DNA of 64,000 bases, from contig CM042975.1 of NCBI GenBank assembly GCA_023678885.1, positions 33,884,729 to 33,948,728 of the forward strand, in the 5' to 3' direction. The notes under the pieces are model-generated. The model made no database searches, had not been told where the DNA came from, and worked only from the letters and a program-made list of their open reading frames with translations. The DNA is from Pogostemon cablin. Taxonomy: Eukaryota > Streptophyta > Magnoliopsida > Lamiales > Lamiaceae. How positions within the stretch are numbered: the stretch's first letter is position 1; each line of letters opens with the position of its first letter. The position numbers and the translations under genes were made by a program. Below are positions 33,308 to 44,262 of this stretch, one piece after another.

Positions 33308-35204
33308 TCAATTGTAGGGATGTCAATTGTAGTGGCAAGTACCCAAGTTAAAATAAATATCGTTCCCACAGAGACAGTTTATTATTTATTCGATTAATAT
33401 TACTATTTAACTAGAATTATTGTTTCCAATTTTTAAAGTGTTTGAATAAATTTAAAAGTTTAAATTATAAATTAACAAATAAATGATAGCAACAAGAATT
33501 ATTCAAGATTGATCAAGAGAAAAATAATAGCTCTAAGGTTTCAGGTGTAATGCAATTGATTTGGCTATCTAGACGTTTTATTTTTCATTCATGCTATTAC
33601 AATGGAAATACATCACAAAATGACGCGTGAATAGTTTTGAACATCTTTTCTAGATACTAATAAGGCAAACTTAACAGACCTCCGGATGGCCAGTTCGACT
33701 AACATATATTCTCTGAAAATACGATTCAAAACTTATTCACTTCCTACTTGAATTTTTAATTGCATTGTTCCACTAAGAAAATCAAGTATCCAATTTATTA
33801 GCTCTTAGAATTATCGTGTTCATGGGCAAACTACTCTAATTCATAGCAAAGAGATATTATTAATATCGCATGCACTCAAGCTAACATAATATACTAAGCA
33901 TTACGGGCAACATCAATAGCATATTATGAAGACGTTACACACATATTAACAAAGTCTTATTGAATCGAATAAACTAGAATTTTCATAGCATGAATGCAAA
34001 ATAGTTATCTAAGTTTCCAAACCAACTACATCAACCTTACACCTTAGAACTGTAAATGAATTTAGCTCATGATATTGAACACAACATCCATGGCTAAGCA
34101 ATGCATAACAATAAATACAAGAAAAGAGTAAAGAAAAGAATACAAGAACCTAGTGTCACGTTGTTCTCGTTCCTCCCATTATCTCTGATCGTGTTGCTCC
34201 TTTGATCACACTTGAATTCCCCTTGCAGCTGGCTGCTCTTGCCTGCAGCTTCTTGCACACACTCCACCTCACGTTTTTCTCTCAATTTGTGACTAGTGTT
34301 GTGTGTGGAATTCAATTGTAGGATGATGTGAATTGTTGTGGGATGTTTGAATTGTATTGATGCAGCCCCTATTTATAGTTGTGGAAGGGGAACAATATCA
34401 CATGCATCCATTCCTCTTTAATTGCAGCCCATGTTGCTCCATGCTTCCACTTCACTTTGTTCTTGCTGCCCATGTTGCTCCACCTCACTTTGCTTGTTGC
34501 TTTTGCAGCTCATTCAAGCTTTCTTCCTTGTCTTCTTTGTTTTGAAGAATCTATGGCATGTTAGATGCTTCATGTGTCCCATGTGGAGTGTATTTTCTTC
34601 ACTTTTCCCATGTGTGCACTACTTTACAACTTGCATCATGTTTTGAGGTCGAAGTGATGTTTTTTTTTCAGGTCGAATGGACTTGCACCTCCTCATCGTT
34701 TCGTGTATAACTTCCACTTCCGAGTTCCAAATTGAATAATTCTTGCACTCACGCGATCCTCTCTTCCTTGGATTTTAATCCATATAAAGATCTTTCATAA
34801 ACACCAAGAGTTGAATGTGCAATAAGCTACGGAAAGTAGCCATCAGTTCTGTTTGGCTTTCCTCGCGCGTCGTCAACATTTTGCTCATAACTTCTTCGTT
34901 TGGAACTCGATTAGGGTGTTCTTTGCGCCAAAATGACCCTCTCTTCAGTAGCTTTCCAACCATATATCACACTAGTAGTTTGGATCTACACAACAACACA
35001 GAAAAATTACAAAATTTGGACGTGCATTTTTCAGCATCCTTGCACAAATTGCACCTTTTCTCCAACATTGCACATTTTGGTCCTTTTTCGACCTAAAACA
35101 CAATAAAACACCTCAAGTGCACCTTATTCTCATAAATAATGAATATAATATATTTATGCTAATATATGACAACAATTCCGATCAAGAAGGTGTTAAATTC
35201 CGAT
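33308..35204 (-). repeat. Inverted LTR, head-on with LTR4
   Basis: Read on the minus strand this is an F2/F1-type LTR of about 1.9 kb missing its two ends. The first 200 bases are the reverse complement of 33100-33307, forming a near-perfect palindrome around 33307. A reversed TATA box lies near 34366-34378. It stops near 35204 at GTTAAATT, about 35 bases before a normal LTR start, where it is fused to CCGATCATAAG and a forward primer site. Its central block is closer to the F1 LTR than to LTR1. Confidence 0.85.
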
Positions 35205-35214
35205 CATAAGTTTT

Positions 35215-35232
35215 TGGCGCCGCTGCCGGGGA
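35215..35232 (+). other. Primer-binding site of the non-autonomous element
   Basis: TGGCGCCGCTGCCGGGGA matches the Athila tRNA-Asp site better than the F2 copies do. It follows a reversed LTR instead of a 5' LTR, so its own 5' LTR was lost or replaced. Confidence 0.9.
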
Positions 35233-35320
35233 TGGCTTAATTATTTATTTTTCTTTTATTGCTATTTAGTTAGGATTTTTTTTTATTTTAAATATATTCT
35301 GACTTTGAATTATTTTTGAG

Positions 35321-36334
35321 GTGAATGAGATGGACGAAATATTGAAACGCTATGGAAATCATAATGTTATGAAACCTTCTCCATATTACATGGATGAGAG
35401 GTACTATGGTTATGGTTTTCCAGCTAATCAAGTTCCATCTCAACTTTACAATCAAGTCAGATATGAAGATGAATGGTCGTATGCTTACAATGAAAATTCA
35501 TATCAACCTTATCAAGAGAACACTTGTTCTGGATCGACCGGAGATTCCCAAGGATTACAAGACGCGTTTGATACTTCCATCAAGATGCATGAAGAAAACA
35601 TGGAAAGATTGGAAGCTCTAGAAAGAAAGATGAAAGTTACATCGCAGGAGTTTCATGAAAGAACGAGAGAGATAAACAATCTTCTTACAAACATCTCTTC
35701 AAGTTTAAATGCTCAACTTCAACGAGAGGAAAGAATGGATGAAGAAGAGTTGGAGGAAGATATTATTTTTCCGTTGTGCCCTGAAATGCAGTTTGAAGGT
35801 TCTTTGCTGTTGTTTGAGGAAGAAGAAGTCGAAGAAGAGTCCACTCTATTAAGTCAAGTTGCTCCACTCGAATTAAGCAATCAGCTGGAGACAATTTTTG
35901 AGGCAACAAAAGAGATTGATGACGAATTTGAGGATGTTGAAGAAGAAAAGAAAGAAGATAAGCAAAGTGAAGAAACAACCGAAGAGGACTTAAAGAATGA
36001 AATGAGCATTTCTAAATCTTTAAACTCTTTAAGTTGCATTGACATTAATGATATTGTTTCTGTTGATTTTGTTTCACCTTATGATTCCTCACATATTCTT
36101 AGGTATAGAAAGGAGTTAGAAGAGAAGTTGGGAATTTTCGTCGGAAGAAGGAATAAGTGGTGGAGTAGAATGAAGAGGTTGATAAAATTTTATCTTAACA
36201 TGGTTGGAAAGGTCAAGATAAATTTTAAGAATGCCAATGAGGCCATCCCTTGCCATAAGTATTGGATTGATGAAGAAGCACAACGATTAGAATACGATGG
36301 CAAGGATGAAAGATATCCATGGCCATTCCGATGA
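35321..36334 (+). CDS. Uncharacterised 337-residue acidic coiled-coil protein of the non-autonomous element
   Basis: I do not recognise this protein. The frame is uninterrupted from an ATG (MNEMDEILKRYG) about 90 bases after the primer site, where gag would normally start. Residues 1-75 are rich in Tyr, Asn and Gln (RYYGYGFPANQVPSQLYNQ). Residues 85-135 look like a coiled coil (MERLEALERKMKV, then REINNLLTNISSSLNAQLQ), similar in style to the heptad tract near the end of plant gypsy gag. Residues 138-230 are very acidic (EEEEVEEE, FEDVEEEKKEDK). The C-terminal 90 residues are basic and Trp-rich (GRRNKWWSRMKRLIKFYLN) and end at RYPWPFR. No Cys knuckle or membrane segment is seen. It is the only long uninterrupted element gene in the window, which suggests selection or recent arrival. 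Confidence 0.7.
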   Translation: MNEMDEILKRYGNHNVMKPSPYYMDERYYGYGFPANQVPSQLYNQVRYEDEWSYAYNENSYQPYQENTCSGSTGDSQGLQDAFDTSIKMHEENMERLEALERKMKVTSQEFHERTREINNLLTNISSSLNAQLQREERMDEEELEEDIIFPLCPEMQFEGSLLLFEEEEVEEESTLLSQVAPLELSNQLETIFEATKEIDDEFEDVEEEKKEDKQSEETTEEDLKNEMSISKSLNSLSCIDINDIVSVDFVSPYDSSHILRYRKELEEKLGIFVGRRNKWWSRMKRLIKFYLNMVGKVKINFKNANEAIPCHKYWIDEEAQRLEYDGKDERYPWPFR

Positions 36335-38068
36335 GCTTGAGGTATTCCGTTGTGACTCTCCAACGTTAAACATGAGCGCCTGTTGGGGGCCAACCCTCCC
36401 GTTTTAATTGCTTTATTGAGTCTGTGTCAATGTAGAAATTTTATTAGGTGTTGCTTGACTATGGTATACACTTCTTTACAAGCTTATGCTCTCACTTCGT
36501 TTGATCTAAGTTTGGGGGGGATACGTGTATATCTGCGTCTTGCTACACCAAAGTAAAGTTGATTCATTGTATTGTGTGTTTGGATGATTAATTTTTTTGA
36601 GATTTTTCGATATTTTTGATTCATTTGATTATATTGAGAGGTCAATTTTTTTTGTGATTGTCCAGGTGTGTGTCGTTTATTTATTTTTGTTGTGTGTTTT
36701 TTCTAGTTTAGTGTGGTTATTTTTGGGTTCTTGAGTATGATTGTTGGATCTTTCTTAAGCACTTGATTGAATTTAATTGATAAAGTGATGGATTGTGTCT
36801 ATGGTGGTGATCCATGTGAGCTTATATTATTTAAATTGTCTTTGAAATTCATATACTCTTGAAATTAATGAAGGAAATGTACTTAAGTTATATTGTGATA
36901 TGAAGTTCTATGTACTTGTGAGATATTGCTTACCATGGAAAGTGCTCTGTTACGTGTTGAAAACGCATGTGAGATTTTGAGCCTTATTCATGTTATATAA
37001 ACACATGATATTTCTTTCTGGTGAGTATCGTTCTTGTGTGTGTATTCCAAAACTTGCCTCTTGTCTTACTTAAAACTACATGTTGTGATAGATAATGGGA
37101 GATGATTTTAGGCCATCCTTGAATTATGAGTCACTTAACCAAATAATTTCCTACCATATGATTGTTCATCCGTAGTTAGCCCTATTGAGCTTAAAAATCT
37201 CATTCTTTGGCAGCCTATGAGAAATAAACACTTTGAGCTTCTGAAATTTTTTTTTGAGCCTTGATTGTCCTTCTAGAAGAGAATTAATGGCTTTTCAAAG
37301 TGTGTTAATGGAGTATGATAACAGATTCGGAAGGAATGAATTTGTGTTTACATAGTGATTTAGCTTGAAAATGCATATAAGGAAAATCATGGAGTAGTGC
37401 TTAAATCTAGTACTTCATGGAATCAAACACCCTAGGGTAGTGCTTAAATCTAGTACCCTATGGAGGATGCGCGAGGTAGTGCCCAAAATTGGTACCTCGA
37501 AAGAAGAAAGAAAAATAGTTGTGCTTGAAGGTGGAGAAGGAATGAAAATCGTCTGCATTGAAAAGAAAAAGAGGATGAAAGTTGAAGTGATCAATCAGCC
37601 TTAGTTCTCCCCTATTTGAGTCACATTGTCCATATATTTCCTTTCTTAACCAAAGAGCCAACATTACATCCAAAAGAAAAGTCCTTTTTGATCCCATTAT
37701 CGAACCATACTTTTATTGGTAAAAAGTTTGAGACTTTTGGCATGCTTTTGGTTACGCATGCACTTGAATTGAATTTGAGCGTAAACACCTTAACCCATAA
37801 GTGTACATCTTTTACACTTGAATGTGAGTGATATACTTCCCGTGAGAATATGTTAATAGAGCATTTGAATTGGTGGTGATTTTCTTAACTTGTATGCTAT
37901 GAATTGATTATCACACGTAATAAGAGTTGCATGTCCTAAGTTGAAGACAATTGTATTTTGAATGAGGTATTGGTCATGGTCCTTGTTTCCCAGCTAATTT
38001 TCTTACTCTCTCGATCCTTATTTTTTTATTTTGTTGACTCGGGATGAGCAACGGGTAAGTTTGGGGGT
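36335..38068 (+). other. 3' untranslated region of the non-autonomous element
   Basis: It is collinear with the F2 3' region. Purine tracts lie near 36509-36523 (AAGTTTGGGGGGGATACG) and at 38056-38067 next to LTR3. Near 37390-37500 a short phrase, TAGTGCTTAAATCTAGTAC, is repeated twice, with a third diverged copy (TAGTGCCCAAAATTGGTACC). F2 has a single related phrase near 32354. No gene is supported. Confidence 0.75.
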
Positions 38069-40085
38069 TGATGAGAGTGAAAATTAGCGTGTTTTAGTGT
38101 CCAATTTAACACCTTCTTGATCGGAATTATTGTCATATATTAGCATAAATATATTATATTCATTATTTATGAGAATAAGGTGCACTTGAGGTGTTTTATT
38201 GTGTTTTAGGTGGAAAAAGGACTAAAAAGCGCAATGTTGGAGAAAAGGTGCAATTTGTGCAAGGATGATGAAAAACACACGTCCAAATTTCATAATTTTT
38301 CTGTGTTGTTGTGGAGATCCAAACTGTTAGTATAATACATGGTTGGAATGCCACTGAATAGAGGGTCGTTTTGGCATAAAGAACATACCAATCGAGTTCT
38401 AAACGAGGAAGTTATGAGCAAAATGGTGACGTCGCGCGAACTATGCCGAACAGAATTGCTGTTCTACTTTCCATGGCTTCTTGCACATTCAAATCTTAGA
38501 GTTTTTCTGAGTTCTTTATATGGATAGAAAGACAAGGAAGATAGGATCGCTTGAGCGTAAGAATTACTCAATTCGGAACTCGGATGTGAAAGTTATACAC
38601 GAAACGATGAGGAGGTGCAAGTCCATTCGACCTGAAGAAACATCACTTCGACCTCGACACATGGATTCGACCAGCCATGCATGATGAAAGTTGTAAAGTA
38701 GTGCACACATGGGCTAAAAGTGAAGATAATACACCATTCACATGGATCACATGAAGCATCCAACACACAATTGGATTCCTAAGGCAAAAAGACAAGAAAA
38801 CAAAGCTGGAAATGGATGAAAGTGAGCTGCAAAGATCACAAACACATGATGGACAGCAACATGGGAGCTTCAAACAAAAAGAAGTGGGAGTATGGAGTAA
38901 CATGGGCAGCCATTAAGTGGAATGGAGGCATGTGATGTTGTGTCCCCTTCCACATCTATAAATAGGGGCTGCAATTTATCTCCAAGGCATCCTACAATTG
39001 AATTCCACACACAACACACCACCACAAGGGGCTGCAAGTGCAGCAAGCTTGCTGCCCTTTGCAAGGGTAGCAAGCTTGCAACGTGAGAGCTGATGTAAAG
39101 GCAGCAAGCAGCAGCAAAACGCCAAGGAGAGGAGGAAAATTAAAGTGCGATTAAGAGAGCAATCCAACGGGAGATAAGGAGAAGAACGCAAGCCACGTGA
39201 CACTAGGGTTTCGTATTCTTTTCTTTCATCTTTTCTTGTTGATTTTTGTTATGAATTGCTTAGCCATGAGTGTTGTGTTCATGAGCTAAATACTTTTATG
39301 GTTCTAAGGTTTGAAGGATAATGTAGTTGATTTAGAAACCTAAATTAATATTTGAATTCATGCTATTGATATTCTTGTTTATTTGATTATATAAGACCTT
39401 GTTAATACGTGTGTAACGTCTTCATAATATGCCATTGACATTGTCCGTGATGCTTGGTATATTGTGTTAGCTTGAGTGCATGCATAATTAATATTGTCTA
39501 CTTCCTAGGGATTATAGTAGTTTGCCCGTGAACACGATAATCCTAAGGACTAATACACAAGATGTTTGATTTTCTTAGTGGAACAATGCAATTAAGAATT
39601 CAAGTAGGAAGTGAATAAGTTTGAATATTAATTTCAGAGAATATATGTTAGTCGAGTTTGCCATTCAGAGGTTTGTTAAATTCGCCTTATTAGTATCTAG
39701 AAAAAGGAGGTTCAAAACTATTCACGCGTCATCTTGTGATGTATTTCCATAAAATAGCATGAATGAACAATAGGACGTCTAGGAGACCAAATAAATTGCA
39801 CTATACCTGATACCTTAGAACTGTTATTTCTCTCTTGATTCAATCTTGAATACTTCTTCCCTGCTTTTATTTATTTCATTATTTTGTCATTTAAAATTCT
39901 TTAGTTATTATTTAATTCAAAAATCTTGGAAAATTGGTTACAACAATTCTAATTGAATAGTAATTTAATGAAAATAGATAATTGACTGTCCCGTGGGTTT
40001 GATATTTTAACTTGGGTACTTGCCATTGCAATTGACATCCCTCCACTTGGGGATTTTAGTTGAGGTGCGCAGAAAACGCCTATCA
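38069..40085 (+). repeat. LTR3 (3' LTR of the composite)
   Basis: This LTR is 2017 bp, from TGATGAGAGTG to GCCTATCA. It differs from LTR1 by what looks like a few percent, more than LTR1 differs from LTR2 but far less than LTR4 does. A TATA box lies near 38957. The ATACC target duplication follows at 40086. Confidence 0.95.
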
Positions 40086-40090
40086 ATACC
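40086..40090. other. Target-site duplication ATACC, right copy (F2 composite)
   Basis: It repeats 16348-16352 directly after the CTATCA end of LTR3 and before the resumed F1 integrase. Confidence 0.95.
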
Positions 40091-40716
40091 ATCCTCAGAC
40101 GAGTGGTCAGGCAGAAGTATCCAACCGTGAGATAAAGAGAATTTTAGAGAAGACGGTTAATCCGTCTAAGAAAGATTGGAGCTCACGTTTGGAAGATGCA
40201 TTATGGGCCTATCGAACGGCCTATAAGACGTCGATTGGCATGTCTCCTTATCGAATTGTCTATGGAAAACCATGCCACCTACCTGTGGAGCTTGAGCACA
40301 AAGCATGGTGGGCAATCCAAAAATGCAACATGGACTATGACAAGGCCGGAGAGCAAAGGAAATTCCAACTGCAAGAGTTGGAGGAACTGAGGAACGAAGC
40401 TTATGAAAACTCAGTCATCTATAAGGCAAAAACAAAGGCATTTCATGATGCAAAAATATCAAGAAAAAATTTCAGCGTTGGACAAAAATTTTTACTTTAT
40501 CATTCAAAGCTTAAATTATTTCCTGGTAAGCTGTGTTCTCGTTTGATTGGTCCGTTTATTGTGACTAATGTTTTTCCTCACGGTGCAGTTGAAATAAGAA
40601 GTGCAAACTCGAAAAAGAGTTTTAAAGTTAATGGGCACCAACTTAAGGAGTATCATGAAGGATTCCAGAAGGTTGAGGTGGACCGAATGGAGTTGGATGA
40701 TATGATCTATAGTTAA
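40086..40716 (+). pseudogene. F1 integrase C-terminal part (resumed)
   Basis: The integrase continues in frame from the ATACC duplication with YHPQTSGQAEVSNREIKRIL (catalytic Glu). It runs through GMSPYRIVYGKPCHLPVE and the C-terminal domain GQKFLLYHSKLKLFPGKL to its stop at 40714-40716. This block has no internal stop and matches the minus-strand copy residue by residue with few changes. The 27 or so codons read upstream of it in LTR3 are accidental. Confidence 0.9.
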
Positions 40717-42271
40717 TGACAATCCACCTTACCTAAGTCGAGCCAACGACAATAAAAAAAGGTGTTGATTGGGAGGCAACCCAATTTTATCGTTTTGTTT
40801 TATTTTCAATAAATTGTTTGATTGTTCTTTCTTTATTTTTTATTTTATTTTGCAGCCGTGATACTTGTTGCTTGGGTTGATCGTGGTTAAAGCTCTTTCC
40901 AAAACAGAATCAGGTGTACTCTACCCAATTACATGTTTAGTCTTTCTTATACTGTGTTTTGCTTGGGGACAAGCAAACGTTTAGGTGTGGGGATAATTAG
41001 AGGTATTTTATATGATAATTGGGGTAGAGAAGTGATGTGTTGTATTCTCATATCTTACTCTTGTTGTCCTCTTAATTTTTATGTTGATGTGGAGTTGGAA
41101 ATTGAGAGTTAAAAAATCTTTTGAGGTGATGAGGGTGATGCATGATTGAGGGGGTAACAGTGATGGTGAGGAGCTTTTGAAACTTGATAATCTTTTCAAG
41201 ATTTTTGTGATTATAGTGGCTCAAATTTTTTTTTCGAATTTCATGGCAAATTTTACCCAATTTTTGGTGAGCTTTTGAGCCTTTACGAGCTACCAACTAT
41301 AAGCTCAATTAAAATTTCTTTCTTGAATGCATTAAATTTGAATTGCTCAGTCTAGAACTTGCTCTTTTAATGCTTGTCAAGATCTTATGATTGGTTGTGT
41401 GTGATAAAATGAGAAGGGCACTTAGGTTTAACCCTCTTGACTTATATTGTCCCACCTGATTATGAAAAACTTTAGGGAAGCCACGTTGAGCCTAAACCTT
41501 TTCTTTGAATTATAAGCACATATATGAACCATGAAATCCCATTTCTTTCTTTAACTCTTACGTTTGAACCCTACATTACTTTGCAATATGTGAATCTTGT
41601 TGAAATATCGTGTTGCTGGATCAAGGAAGAAGGGGATTTGAATATGGAGAAATGAGCTGTTGAAACTATTCTGAATTGATCAATATCTTAAGAATAGTGA
41701 CATTTACAAAATGTAACACTTAAAATTTCAAAGTCTTGAAAAGGAGTAGGTATGGGGATATTTATCAAGTGCAAAGAAGAAATCTATCAAGAAAAGGAAA
41801 ATGTGGGAATTATGAAGTTTTGATTATAGAAGATCACATGTTGTAAAGTGGTGTCTTTAGCCATTCTTAACTTTCTTTTTACCTTACCTTGTCCTAAAGC
41901 CCCGTTACAACCCATTCAAAGACCCTTTGATTATTGCACATATCCATCTAGAAATGGGTGGAGATTTGATTTGGGAGCAAGCATATGGTAATGACTATTC
42001 TTTTCAATTTTTGAGTGATCTTGCTACCTACATCAAACATTTGAGTTAATGAGTGAACCTTTGTGAGGCCATGAATTTTGAAAAATTTGATGCTATTAAA
42101 AATTGCGAACTTTGAGCAAAGAGTCATTTAGCTCCAAATGATCATTGGTTACTTATCTCTTAAGGTGTATGACTTTCATTTACCTTGTTAGATATAACTT
42201 AATTTTCTCTTCTCTGACATCTTTGATTTTAGTTTGCTTGAGGACAAGCAAAGTTTAGGTGTGGGGATATT
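40717..42271 (+). other. F1 3' untranslated region with duplicated purine-tract block
   Basis: A block CTTGGGGACAAGCAAACG followed by TTTAGGTGTGGGGAT lies at about 40963-40995. A very similar block (CTTGAGGACAAGCAAAG, TTTAGGTGTGGGGAT) lies at 42238-42268 just before the LTR. The 1.25 kb between them is AT-rich without a supported gene. A TTGGGAGGCAACCCAA hairpin lies near 40770. Confidence 0.8.
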
Positions 42272-44262
42272 TGATAAGTCATATTTTAGCACAATTATTT
42301 GGTTGAAATTCATGTTTATTTGATTCGATTATGAGCTAATTAGGTGCTTATATGACTTATCTTATCTTTAGAAAACAAGAGCTTTGATCAATTAAATTGG
42401 TGTGAAAACAGGCTATTTTTGTGGGAGAGATTCGTTGTTTAAAAACACATTTTGGAAGTCGAACCAGGTGGAAAAAGGATAAAGAAATTGCAAGATTGGA
42501 GAAAAGGTGCAAATTGTGCAAGGATGATAAAAAATGCATATCCAATTTCATAAATATGCTGTGTTAAATATGGTGATCAAAACTGATGGTGTGCTACATG
42601 GTTGGAAAGCACTGAAGAGAGGATCGTTTTGGCGCAAAGAACACCCTAATCGAGTTCCAAACGAAGAAGTTATGAGCAAAATGGTGACGACGCGCGAGGA
42701 AAACCGAACAGAACTGATGGCTACTTTCCGTAGCATATTGCACATTCAACTCTTGGTGTTTATGAAAATATTTATATGGATTGAAAGCCAAGGGATAGAG
42801 GATCGCGTGAGCACAAGAATTATTGAATTTGGAACTCGGATGTGGAAGTTATACACGAAACAATGAAGAGGTGCAAGTAGCTTCGACCTAAAGAACATCA
42901 CTTCGACTTGCAATTCGACCTTGGGGCCTTCAATTTGACCTAATGTACAAAATACGTGGAAAACATGAGCACATGAGCACATGGAGCACATGAAGCACAA
43001 AACACACCCATAAATGGCAAAGGTATAAAGGACAAAGATGGACAACACAAATGGATGCCAAAAGCAAAGAAGACAAGGAAGGAAAGTTGGAAATGAGCTG
43101 CAAAGATGATGGACAACAAGAATAAAGGAGAAATGGATGCATGTGAAGCTTCAATAATTGCACAAACAAGGAGAAGTGGAAGCATGGAGTAACATGGGCA
43201 GCCATGGAGGCATGTGATGTTGTTCCCCTTCCACAACTATAAATAGGGGCTGCAAGGCATTCCAATGAGCATTCAATCCACACCACAACACACCACAAGA
43301 CACACAACACACAAGTTTCTTCTAGTGGGAAAACCAGCCCACAAATCTGATCTCCATCTTTTGGATGATCAAGAGGAGAGGGAGCAGCGAAGCATTGGAG
43401 GAATTGGCGTGAAGATCATCGCCAATAATCTACGGTTTTGCTATTTTAATTTTATTTTCGTTATGAACATGTGTGGCTAGTTTCTTTTATCTAGTTTAGG
43501 ATTTTGTGAACCTCCCGTTGATAGTTTTATGAATTATTAAGAGTTTTATATTGAATCTTTTGTGCAAGTTTATTCTATTACATGCTTTGATGTTCTTAAT
43601 GGTTGTTTGATAATTAATTTAGCTTGATCACCTATTTGATTATTTTACAACCGAATGTTATTCTATGAACTACAATCCGTAATTGTTGTGGAAATTGGAT
43701 TAAGTAACAAATAAAGGTTGTTCCCTCTAGGTGTAATAGGATCTAGGTTGTATGATTCCTAGCTGGTTTTCATAGCCTAGTAATTCTATGTTTAGAGTTT
43801 TCATGCATCTATGAGTTAGAATCCATAGGGTCACTCGTAGATAGTTCAATTTAGTGGTCGTACCTTAGTTGATGAACATAAGAACATTCAGGTTGATTGG
43901 TCGTACAGTCAATCTAGGGATTTGAGTTTGTACATTAGACTAAATGTTTAATTTCGGTAATTAATTAAATTATTAAACGGGAGGGGATCAATATCCTAAA
44001 CTAGACTTTTTCCCTTTGGTTAATTTTTATATAAGCTTCTATCTATTTTTGTCATTTTAAATTCTGAATTAATTTATTACTTTTATTATTTTCATATTTT
44101 CATCACAACAAAACCCCCCTCATTTATTTTATTACTTACAACACTTTAATTTAATTAAAATTTATTTTACTCTCTTGGGAAACGACCCTACTTACCATTA
44201 TACTAAGTATTTTAGTAAGTCGGAAATTAAAAATATTTTAAGAGCACGACGACGGCTCATCA
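42272..44262 (+). repeat. F1 3' LTR
   Basis: This 1991-bp sequence from TGATAAGTCATATTTTAGC to GGCTCATCA follows directly on a purine tract. Its central 800 bases are related to the F2 LTRs (shared block around GTTCCAAACGAAGAAGTTATG, TATA box near 43239). Its ends are unrelated to theirs. The partner 5' LTR is absent because the element was cut at the palindrome. A (TA)n run starts at its end (44260-44284), so the target duplication could not be read. Confidence 0.85.
43236..43248 (+). promoter_or_regulatory. TATA box in F1 LTR
   Basis: ACTATAAATAGGGGC lies in the same conserved block as in the F2 LTRs. Confidence 0.75.

Larger units (their letters stand above)
35215..38068 (+). mobile_element. 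Internal region of a non-autonomous Athila-like relative
   Basis: It consists of a primer site, one 337-codon ORF, a 1.7-kb 3' untranslated region homologous to that of F2 (shared block from GTTAAACATNNNNNCC through GTTTGATCTAAGTTTGGGGG), a terminal purine tract and LTR3. No gag capsid domain, protease, RT or integrase is present, so any movement must have used proteins from a relative such as F2. This resembles the large non-autonomous derivatives known from other gypsy lineages. Confidence 0.8.
16353..40085 (+). mobile_element. F2 composite: Athila-like elements nested and rearranged in F1 integrase
   Basis: A 23.7-kb block with a single ATACC target duplication contains three plus-strand LTRs (16353-18377, 23496-25520, 38069-40085), one internally deleted LTR (32935-33307), one inverted LTR (33308-35204), three primer sites and two sets of gag-protease. 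A segment of the F1 host is repeated inside. Simple insertion cannot give this. The most economical reading is insertion of an F2-type element, a roughly 7.1-kb tandem duplication crossing its left edge, and a join to a non-autonomous relative by recombination or template switching. Confidence 0.85.
5401..44262 (+). mobile_element. Athila-like element F1, plus-strand copy, split by two insertions
   Basis: The host element survives in three blocks: 5401-5965, 14005-16352 and 40086-44262. Joined at the target duplications GGAGC and ATACC, the blocks follow the gag-tail to integrase order of the minus-strand copy and then run through a 3' untranslated region into a 3' LTR. The 5' LTR and most of gag are absent. 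The first gap holds a copia element (5966-14004). The second holds the F2 composite (16353-40085). Part of this copy (15282-16352) was also carried into a tandem duplication and is repeated at 21849-23495. Confidence 0.9.
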
